Assembly: GCA_028293225.1 (NCBI GenBank)
Contig: JAQGPE010000508.1
Location: 1-7,377 of the forward strand
Origin: Akkermansiaceae bacterium
GTDB lineage: Bacteria > Verrucomicrobiota > Verrucomicrobiia > Verrucomicrobiales > Akkermansiaceae
DNA: 7,377 bases
Direction: 5' to 3'
A program made the translations under genes and the position numbers. The notes beneath the pieces were generated by a model, which worked only from the letters and a program-made list of their open reading frames with translations, was not told the DNA's origin and did not search any database. Shown here one piece after another: positions 1-5,059 of the stretch. Every line of letters starts with the position of its first letter. Positions within the stretch are counted from its first letter, which is position 1.

Positions 1-940
1 TGACGAAATAAGGGATGTCGCCGGCGCCCCCGGCGGTGGGGTTGTCGACGGAATCGCTGATGAAGACCGAATTTACGCCGATTGCAGCGGCTTTCCAAAT
101 GCAGGTGTCGGCATCGCAGGTCTCAGAGCAGAAGTCGAAGTCCTCGCGGGCGTCCCAGTAGACTTTTGCCACGCGCAGGGCTTCCTCGCGGCAGACCTCT
201 ACGTCGGTGCCGGTGATGACCACGCTGGCGCTGTTGCGCGGTTCGTCGGCCCAGACGTAGCCGACCCACAGGGAGGCATCGAGCACTTCGGGCCGGGGAT
301 CGGAAAGTTCCAGGGTGGCGTAGACGCTTTTGCCGGGCTCCACGAAGGTGCTGGTGCGTTCGCCGGGCAGTCCCACCGGAATGCGGGCCCAGGCGCGGAC
401 CGGGCGGATCTTTTCGTCCAGGCACTTCAGCAGCAGCCGGCAGTTGCGCTCGCGGGTGATCAGGTAGTCCTCGTGCGGAGCCATCCGGTAGGCGGTGAAA
501 ATATCCACCAGCCCGGCCAGATCGGCGGTGACATTGCCGTGGAGATCCATGCCCGCGGCGATCAGGCAGTCCGGTCCGACGGCGTCGCGGACGGCACGGG
601 CCAGGTCGGCTTCGGCGTCGTCCATGTCCACCACGTTCATCGCGCCGTGGATGTCGAAATAGAAGCCATCGAGCGGCAGGGATTTACGGATCCCTTCGAT
701 CAGTTCGTCCTTCAGCGCCTGATAGACCGCTGCCTGCACCGGGCCGCCGGGAATCGCTTTTGCCTGGAGCAGCGGCAGCCACGCGATGTCGGTCCGCCCG
801 GCGAAGTTCCACCCGGGCATGAAGGGGTAGCGTGCCAGCATTTCATCCCCGCGCAGGATCAGGAAATCCTCCATGGCAGAGGTCAGCGGCGAGAACGTGC
901 AGCTTTCAATGGCGATGCCGCCGAGGGCGATGCGGTGCAT
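1..940 (-). CDS. M81 (MlrC-like) metallopeptidase family protein, 3' end outside window
   Basis: Reading the minus strand from ATG at 940 gives an uninterrupted frame of 313 residues that runs off the left edge; full members are about 480-500 residues, so roughly a third is missing. The start 'MHRIALGGIAIESCTFSP' matches the usual family opening (G-x-x-H/x-E-T-x-T-F). FDIHGAM (His98), GMDLHGN (Asp132, His134) and PHEDY (His156) are visible. The H-34-D-2-H-22-H spacing agrees with what I recall for the zinc site of Sphingomonas MlrC. 'SDSVDNPTAGGAGD', just before the cut, is the typical family signature opening the C-terminal half. MlrC cleaves linearised microcystin, but most homologues have unknown substrates, so microcystin degradation should not be assumed. 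The glutamate of the usual HETNTF motif is kept (Glu12), its preceding His being Ile. GGTGAG lies 9 nt before the ATG, and no in-frame start lies close upstream. Confidence 0.9.
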   Translation of the reverse strand, partial: MHRIALGGIAIESCTFSPLTSAMEDFLILRGDEMLARYPFMPGWNFAGRTDIAWLPLLQAKAIPGGPVQAAVYQALKDELIEGIRKSLPLDGFYFDIHGAMNVVDMDDAEADLARAVRDAVGPDCLIAAGMDLHGNVTADLAGLVDIFTAYRMAPHEDYLITRERNCRLLLKCLDEKIRPVRAWARIPVGLPGERTSTFVEPGKSVYATLELSDPRPEVLDASLWVGYVWADEPRNSASVVITGTDVEVCREEALRVAKVYWDAREDFDFCSETCDADTCIWKAAAIGVNSVFISDSVDNPTAGGAGDIPYFV

Positions 941-1107
941 GCCGGGAAGCTCACCGTGCCGCCGGGGAAAGGCGATCCGGAAAAGCGGTGCAGAGCAGCC
1001 ACTTTGCTGGCGCCCGGCTTCAGGCCGAGATTTGCTGCGACATTGAAGAAGCGCGGCCTCGAAATATCAGGAGAGCCGAAGAGAGCAGGCTTGCCAGACG
1101 AGGGTGA

Positions 1108-1131
1108 ACGCATAGACAGGGTGGTATGCGT
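1108..1131 (+). repeat. 7-bp inverted repeat enclosing a start codon
   Basis: ACGCATA (1108-1114) and TATGCGT (1125-1131) are perfect inverted copies separated by 10 nt. The ATG at 1126 lies in the right arm and the only Shine-Dalgarno-like stretch (caGGGTGG) lies in the loop. In RNA this could mask the start; as DNA it could be an operator in the 941-1125 gap between the divergent genes. A 7-bp repeat can arise by chance. Confidence 0.35.
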
Positions 1132-1392
1132 GCCCTAGCCTGGATTCTGGCGGAGAACGTCCTCGCCTTGGCTTACAGTCATGAAAGCGAGATCGCCGAT
1201 GATTTCGCCGTGGCTCAATTGGAGCGGATCGCTCATTCGCTGAAGTCGGCCGGGTCCACCACTTTGGGGCTGTTTCTGGACACAGTCCACGAGATGGCGG
1301 AGGAAGCCCGGCTCCAAGGTGACGACCAGCGGGCTGAGCGTCTGGTCGCAATGCCGGATCATCTCGGACTGGAGTTCCAAGCGCGGGCGTAG
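1126..1392 (+). CDS. Small hypothetical protein, 88 aa
   Basis: I do not recognise this protein. The frame from ATG at 1126 is the only reasonable start, since TGA at 1105 closes the frame upstream. Third codon positions are about 70% G+C while second positions are much lower, a coding-like pattern. The product is predicted to be mostly helical and acidic, with amphipathic stretches at about residues 22-42 (EIADDFAVAQLERIAHSL) and 47-66 (LGLFLDTVHEMAEEARLQ). It has no signal peptide, membrane segment or cysteine. Its stop codon meets the left arm of a stem-loop shared with the convergent membrane-protein gene, which favours a real gene boundary. An opposite-strand frame (1380-1135) also has passable base composition, so the call is moderate. 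It is transcribed divergently from the M81 gene. Confidence 0.5.
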   Translation: MRALAWILAENVLALAYSHESEIADDFAVAQLERIAHSLKSAGSTTLGLFLDTVHEMAEEARLQGDDQRAERLVAMPDHLGLEFQARA

Positions 1393-1417
1393 GCTTTTCC
1401 CGGCTAAGGAAGAGCCT
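1391..1417. terminator. Stem-loop between convergent stop codons
   Basis: AGGCTTTTCC (1391-1400) pairs with GGAAGAGCCT (1408-1417) over 10 bp with one T-G wobble around a 7-nt loop. Each arm runs into a stop codon: TAG of the 88-aa ORF (1390-1392) and TGA of the membrane-protein gene (1417-1419, minus). Neither side has a T-run, so it is not a canonical intrinsic terminator. Its position suggests a shared 3' end-stabilising or terminating structure. Confidence 0.5.
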
Positions 1418-1836
1418 CAAATCCGTTCGATCACCGCCTTGAAGTGTTCAAGCGTGTAGAAGGCGGCAGCAGCCATCGCCAGGGTCACGACCCAGATCGG
1501 GATCCAAACCCTTCGGGTCTTCCGGCTGAAGAAACTCCAGTTGGTCAGGGCCAAGCAGGCTGCACCTCCACCAATCCAGAAGATCAGGTCCCGGTCGACT
1601 CCGTGATAATAGGCATCGCGTTGGGCGATGTTACGTGCCGCTCCATGCCCCAAAGCCATGATGGTTCCAATGACTCCGCGCAGAGTCAGCACGCTCTTGA
1701 GAATTGAGAGCGCGACGCCAAGCAAAGCCGCCATTCCCAAACGCTTCCTCCAAATTGGGATCGGAATCTCAGCTGGAGAAAGAGAAACGGGAATAGATGT
1801 GCCGCCAGGCGCGACATATGGATTTTCAGCGCTCAC
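1417..1836 (-). CDS. Small integral membrane protein, 139 aa, about 3 TM segments
   Basis: No specific family is recognised. The start is GTG (1836-1834), the first start codon in the frame, giving an N-terminus read as MSAENPYVAPGG. An 'NPYxxP' motif near the N-terminus is common in membrane proteins of Planctomycetes and Verrucomicrobia; its role is unknown. A Pro-rich stretch to residue 28 and a basic RKR (30-32) precede TM1 (about 33-52). TM2 is about 83-103, followed by a basic loop SRKTRRV (104-110), and TM3 is about 111-128; the segment at 54-68 is weakly hydrophobic. The start lies inside the end of the citrate synthase gene (11-bp overlap), so the two are probably cotranscribed and translationally coupled. 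No link to citrate metabolism can be shown from sequence alone. Confidence 0.8.
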   Translation of the reverse strand: MSAENPYVAPGGTSIPVSLSPAEIPIPIWRKRLGMAALLGVALSILKSVLTLRGVIGTIMALGHGAARNIAQRDAYYHGVDRDLIFWIGGGAACLALTNWSFFSRKTRRVWIPIWVVTLAMAAAAFYTLEHFKAVIERI

Positions 1837-2956
1837 CGATCGGAGGCACCGGCGAAAGCTCCTTCGGGCCGGTGTAAAGGGTCAGCGGACGATACAGGCG
1901 GTTGTCGCGCAGCTGTTCCAGCACCTGGGCGGTCCAGCCGGAGGTGCGGGCGATCGCGAAGATCGGCGTGAACAGGTCGGTCGGGATGCCCATGGAGTAA
2001 TACACCGTGGCCGAGTAGAAATCGACATTGGCTTCCAGGCCCTTGCGCTCGCGCATGATCTGGGCGATGCGCTCGGACATCTGGATCCACTTGGGCTCGC
2101 CGAGTTCGTCGGTGAGCTTCACAGCCAGCTTGCGGAGGTGCGGAGCGCGCGGATCGAGCACCTTGTAGACGCGGTGGCCGATGCCCATGATCTTTTCCTT
2201 CCGCTCCAGCTTGCCCTCGACGAAGGCGTCGACCTTGTCGAGTTCGCCGATGCCCTGGAGCATGTGGATCACGCCTTCATTGGCGCCGCCATGCAGCGGT
2301 CCCTTCAGGGTGCCGATCGCCGAGGTCACGGCGGAATACATGTCGGACAAGGTCGCGACGGTGACGCGAGCGGAGAAAGTGGAGGCATTCATGCCGTGGT
2401 CGGCATGGATGATGTAGGCGACATCGAGCGTCTTGGTGGCCGTGTCGGTCGGCTCTTCCCCGGACATCAGCCAGAGGAAATGGCCGGCTTCGGACAGCTC
2501 CGGGCGGATCGCCGGCAGTTCCAGGCCCTGGCGGAAACGGTGATAGGCGGCGACGATGACCGGCGTCTGGGCGACCAGCGACAGGCCGATCTGCTCGACC
2601 TTGGCCAGGTCCGGCTCGCCGATCGCGGTGCGCTTGTCGGTCAGGCTCAGCATCGAGACGGCGGTGCGCAACACATCCATCGGGTTGGCATCCTTCGGAG
2701 CGGTCTTCAGGAAATCCAGCACGCCCTCAGGCAGAGTGCGGTCGCCGCGGAGGCGGGCCTGCAGTTCTTCCAACTCGGCCTGTTTGGGCAGGCGGCCTTT
2801 AAAGAGCAGGAACACGATTTCCTCGTAGCAGCAGCCCTCGACCAGCGAATCAATCGAATAGCCCAGGTAACTCAGGCGTCCTTCGGCCCCTTCCACTTTG
2901 CTGAGAGCGGATTCGTTGGCGATGACTCCTTCGAGGCCTTTGGCGTATTCTGTCAT
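1826..2956 (-). CDS. gltA: Citrate synthase, short form (376 aa)
   Basis: Condenses oxaloacetate and acetyl-CoA to citrate, the entry step of the TCA cycle, in the cytoplasm. Family signatures are complete: HADHGMNAS (about 184-192), GPLHGGANE with catalytic His222, MGIGHRVYK with His261, DPRAPHL (268-274) and NVDFYSA with catalytic Asp312, followed by ARTSGWTAQVLEQ (336-348) and NRLYRPLTLYTGP near the C-terminus. At 376 residues it is the compact Gram-positive/archaeal-like type, without the N-terminal extension of the large E. coli enzyme. I chose ATG 2956 because MTEYAKGLEGVIANES matches the usual start; the frame stays open to 3106, but that extension is Arg/Pro-rich and overlaps tsaB. 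No Shine-Dalgarno is close; AAGGAAG is about 29 nt upstream. A 2-methylcitrate synthase (PrpC) role cannot be excluded, because the two are closely related, but no prp genes are nearby. Confidence 0.95.
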   Translation of the reverse strand: MTEYAKGLEGVIANESALSKVEGAEGRLSYLGYSIDSLVEGCCYEEIVFLLFKGRLPKQAELEELQARLRGDRTLPEGVLDFLKTAPKDANPMDVLRTAVSMLSLTDKRTAIGEPDLAKVEQIGLSLVAQTPVIVAAYHRFRQGLELPAIRPELSEAGHFLWLMSGEEPTDTATKTLDVAYIIHADHGMNASTFSARVTVATLSDMYSAVTSAIGTLKGPLHGGANEGVIHMLQGIGELDKVDAFVEGKLERKEKIMGIGHRVYKVLDPRAPHLRKLAVKLTDELGEPKWIQMSERIAQIMRERKGLEANVDFYSATVYYSMGIPTDLFTPIFAIARTSGWTAQVLEQLRDNRLYRPLTLYTGPKELSPVPPIGER

Positions 2957-3085
2957 AAAAATCGGAGATTGGGTTATACGAGACTTCCTTGGGAAAACCG
3001 CAGGGAACAAAGCGATTCGTGTCCTTGGGCGCAAGGTGAGAATCCAGCGAACGGTTGCGGATTGCCGATCGGGTGGATTTGCCGG
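2957..3085. promoter_or_regulatory. Divergent promoter region between citrate synthase and tsaB
   Basis: These 129 bp separate two divergent starts and must serve both genes. On the minus strand TATAAC (2978-2973) is a possible -10 box for citrate synthase, 16 nt before its ATG; that would give a very short leader, and no good -35 box is seen at 16-18 bp. A small inverted repeat, CCTTG/CAAGG (3023-3036), lies mid-gap. I see no clear plus-strand promoter for tsaB. Confidence 0.4.
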
Positions 3086-3094
3086 ATGATCGGC
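3064..3094 (+). repeat. 7-bp inverted repeat around the tsaB start
   Basis: GCCGATC (3064-3070) and GATCGGC (3088-3094) are perfect inverted copies with a 17-nt loop. The loop holds the GGGTGG Shine-Dalgarno-like stretch, and the ATG (3086-3088) sits at the edge of the right arm. It could lower tsaB translation by hiding the start, but a chance occurrence is possible. Confidence 0.3.
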
Positions 3095-3781
3095 CTTGTG
3101 GCGCAACCCGCAATCTTATGTTTGGAAACCAGCACACCGCGTGCCTCGATCGCGATTTTGCGGGGCGGTGACGTCCTGTTTGAAGCTTCTTTCACCAGCG
3201 ACCGCAGTCACAATGCCACCCTGTTTGAACCGCTTCAGGAGGCCCTGCAGGTGCTTGGTGAAGGTGAACGACTTGGTGTGGTGGTGGTCGGCACCGGCCC
3301 CGGCAGTTACAGCGGCACCCGGGTCGGCATCGCCGCGGCGCAGGGGGTGGCGATGGTCCACGGCTGCCCGGCCGCCGGAATCAGCTCGCTGGCGGCGGTA
3401 CCGCTGGAGAGCGCTCCAGCGGAGGCGCTGGCGATCGGCGATGCCCGCCGCGGCAGCGCCTGGTGGACGACCGTGGAGGTCGGAAAGCCGGTGGCCGAGC
3501 CGAAATTGCTGCCCGTTTCCGAGCTGCTGGAGATTCTAACGAGTGGCCGGCCGGTTTTCTCGTTGGAGTCTGTTAGCAAGTTAGGGCTGCCCCCGGAATG
3601 GCTCGAAAACGTCATGGTGGGCGTCCCGGATGCCATCGGAGTTGGCCGGGCCTGGCAGGCGCTTTCCCCTGACGTCCGGCGGGAATTCGAATCACTGCCG
3701 GTCCAACCGGTCTATCTCCGCCCGCCGCACATCACGGAGGCCAAGGGCGGCCATCCACTGGTGACGGGGCGGAAACCGTGA
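3086..3781 (+). CDS. tsaB: tRNA t6A biosynthesis protein TsaB
   Basis: TsaB (YeaZ) is the partner and dimerisation scaffold of TsaD in the complex (with TsaE) that transfers threonylcarbamoyl to A37 of ANN-decoding tRNAs. The 231-aa length fits the family (about 220-240). The N-terminal phosphate-loop-like LETSTPRASIAIL (13-25) replaces the usual LDTST. GTGPGSYSGTRVGIAAAQG (69-87) is the family hallmark (GPGSFTGLRIG-type), and GDARRGSAWW (118-127) matches the DARxxEVYW region. PVYLRPPHI (208-216) is the usual C-terminal PxYLR. I chose ATG 3086, with GGGTGG 10 nt upstream; GTG at 3098 is an alternative. The frame is open far upstream (to 1628), but that part is the antisense of citrate synthase and is not coding. 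No tsaD, tsaE or rimI is adjacent here. Confidence 0.93.
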   Translation: MIGLVAQPAILCLETSTPRASIAILRGGDVLFEASFTSDRSHNATLFEPLQEALQVLGEGERLGVVVVGTGPGSYSGTRVGIAAAQGVAMVHGCPAAGISSLAAVPLESAPAEALAIGDARRGSAWWTTVEVGKPVAEPKLLPVSELLEILTSGRPVFSLESVSKLGLPPEWLENVMVGVPDAIGVGRAWQALSPDVRREFESLPVQPVYLRPPHITEAKGGHPLVTGRKP

Positions 3782-3792
3782 TCGAAAAAAAT

Positions 3793-3822
3793 GGCGCCTC
3801 CGGACGGGAATCCGAAGGCGCC
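3793..3822. terminator. Bidirectional intrinsic terminator
   Basis: GGCGCCTCCGGA (3793-3804) pairs with TCCGAAGGCGCC (3811-3822) over 12 positions with one C-A mismatch and a 6-nt loop. Read on the minus strand it is followed by ATTTTTTTCG, a strong U-tract suited to the protease gene ending at 3863. On the plus strand it is followed by TAGGTTTTCC, a weaker tract suited to tsaB ending at 3781. Its position between convergent genes fits. Confidence 0.85.
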
Positions 3823-3862
3823 TAGGTTTTCCGTGAAACAGATTGCCGGGTTTCCGGATCGC

Positions 3863-4819
3863 TCAGTGGATCCAGACGGAACTCATGTTGTCGTTGAGGC
3901 CGGTGTAGCCGGGGAAGTTCGACTGGCCGCCGTTGGCATCCGGATAGAGGGTCCAGACGGTGCCGCCGTAGTTGTCGTTCTGGTAGATGGTGACCGTCCA
4001 GCCGGAGGGGATGGTGCAGGAGGAGGCGTCGTCATTGGCGATGCCCACGGCCTGGAGCTGCGAAAGCGTGTAGCTGCCCTGCGGCAGCAACGCGCTCATC
4101 GAGCCGACGTAGTTGGTGTCCTTGAAGAAGGTCACGCCGCTGATGGCGCTCTTCCGGGTGGCCTGGGTGCTGCGGTAGTTGTAGACGTTGGCCGTGTTGT
4201 TGTGGGTCGAGTCCCCGATGGTCACCCCGCCGACCACGATGTTCGGATTGGAGTAGTAGGGGATGTTCTTGCCGTTGCAGGCGGCCATGATGGTGCCGCC
4301 CTGGGTGCCGGCGCACATGCCCGCTTCGTGCGTGGCGGTGTAGGTGTGGCCGATTTCATGGGAGAAAAGCTCCCACTGCACGGAGTCGCGGCCGCAGGTG
4401 GCCTGGGTGCCGCCCTGATAGGCCAGCCCGGCGCTGTCGGTGTAGGGACAGCACAGGAAGATCACGTCCGCGCCGCGGCCGTCGGCAAAGGTCCGGAAGT
4501 TCGCGCAATCGGTGCCGCTGGCCAGCGAGTCGAGCCACCAGCCGGCTCCATTGCTGTTGTCCGTGGAGATCTGGTAGTAGCCGGCGATCCGCCAATAGAC
4601 ATCCGTGCCGCTGTTGGCGTGGACCGTATTGGAAATCGCATGATGGCTGGAGATCCGCGCGGCGATGGCATTGTAGCCGCCGTAGAGCGTCGCCTGGTTC
4701 GGGGTCCATGCGTAAGCCACATCCGCCTGGACGGCCGCCGAGGCGGTCGCTCCCAGCAGAGTGGCACAGAGGGAAAGCAGGCCCCCTAACAGCCATCGTT
4801 TTCTGAGTATGGTTTTCAT
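3863..4819 (-). CDS. Secreted metzincin zinc protease with C-terminal beta/gamma-crystallin domain
   Basis: The 318-aa product starts with a clear signal peptide (MKTILRKRW, hydrophobic core 10-22, likely cleavage after ATASA at 28). A reprolysin-like metzincin catalytic domain follows, about residues 32-225: zinc motif HEIGHTYTATHE (His154, Glu155, His158, third ligand His164), a Met-turn GGTIMAAC (Met178), and the IPYYSNPNI (186-194) plus N-rich segment usual after the Met-turn in bacterial M12-type proteases. Residues 228-318 look like a beta/gamma-crystallin domain with two Greek-key motifs (FFKDTNYVGS, YQNDNYGGT), each with a calcium clamp of the N/D-N/D-x-x-S/T-S type: NDDASS (262-267) and NDNMSS (309-314). 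Seven cysteines follow the signal peptide. The metzincin Gly at position 8 of the zinc motif is Thr here. There is no room for a propeptide between signal and catalytic domain. Substrate is unknown. No clear Shine-Dalgarno is seen. Confidence 0.85.
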   Translation of the reverse strand: MKTILRKRWLLGGLLSLCATLLGATASAAVQADVAYAWTPNQATLYGGYNAIAARISSHHAISNTVHANSGTDVYWRIAGYYQISTDNSNGAGWWLDSLASGTDCANFRTFADGRGADVIFLCCPYTDSAGLAYQGGTQATCGRDSVQWELFSHEIGHTYTATHEAGMCAGTQGGTIMAACNGKNIPYYSNPNIVVGGVTIGDSTHNNTANVYNYRSTQATRKSAISGVTFFKDTNYVGSMSALLPQGSYTLSQLQAVGIANDDASSCTIPSGWTVTIYQNDNYGGTVWTLYPDANGGQSNFPGYTGLNDNMSSVWIH

Positions 4820-4844
4820 TCGTGGTTTTTCCGTTTTTAGGGTC

Positions 4845-4876
4845 TTTCCCCGCCGGGTTGAAGAAGGGCGGGGAGA
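4845..4876 (-). promoter_or_regulatory. GC-rich hairpin in the protease mRNA leader
   Basis: Positions 4845-4854 (TTTCCCCGCC) pair with 4867-4876 (GGCGGGGAGA) over 10 bp with one wobble and a 12-nt loop. It ends 25 nt before the protease ATG on the minus strand. No U-tract follows in the protease direction (the sequence after it is A-rich), so it looks like a leader structure rather than a terminator. Confidence 0.4.
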
Positions 4877-4918
4877 AGGTGTTTTGCGGCAGATGGCTGG
4901 AGGAGGAGCTGGATCTGA

Positions 4919-5021
4919 AATGGAACCGCCAAGACGCCAAGAGCGCCAAGATGAAGATGAAGCGGCTCGCTTTTTTCCCAGGCTCTAAACTTGGCGCACT
5001 TGGCGTCTTGGCGGTTCCATT
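4919..5021. repeat. Large inverted repeat built of CGCCAAG units
   Basis: Arms 4919-4950 and 4990-5021 are 32 nt each and complementary at 31 of 32 positions (one A/T change), around a 39-nt centre. Each arm opens with TGGAACCGCCAAG at its outer end and contains CGCCAAG three times, at 8- and 9-nt spacing. The centre has its own small hairpin, AAGCG/CGCTT (4960-4972), followed by a T-run on the plus strand. It fills the gap between two minus-strand genes, so it could act as a terminator or processing structure. From general knowledge, 'CGCCAAG'-type inverted elements recur between genes in Verrucomicrobia, Planctomycetes and related genomes, suggesting a dispersed non-coding element. Confidence 0.85.
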
Positions 5022-5059
5022 CCGTTGGATCGTTCCGTTTCGTTATTTCAGACATTCTG

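Noticed and set aside
473..1138. Plus-strand 221-codon frame opposite the M81 gene
   Set aside because: The minus strand carries FDIHGAM, GMDLHGN and DNPTAGGAGD motifs of a known family; the plus frame has no recognisable content.
1135..1380. Minus-strand 81-codon frame overlapping the 88-aa ORF
   Set aside because: Composition is passable but the product looks less protein-like and its ends do not fit the stem-loop; the plus frame is preferred, with some doubt.
1628..3085. Long plus-strand open frame running antisense through citrate synthase into tsaB
   Set aside because: Its residues are the low-information G/A/R/H-rich mirror of a clear citrate synthase gene on the minus strand; only the part from 3086 on (tsaB) has family motifs.
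2957..3106. N-terminal 50-residue extension of citrate synthase to an upstream start at 3106
   Set aside because: The extension is Arg/Pro-rich without family similarity and overlaps the tsaB start; MTEYAKG at 2956 is the natural beginning.
3791..4789. Plus-strand 332-codon frame opposite the protease
   Set aside because: Gly/Val/Ala-rich antisense of a gene with signal peptide, zinc motif and crystallin domain; the frame also starts inside the terminator.
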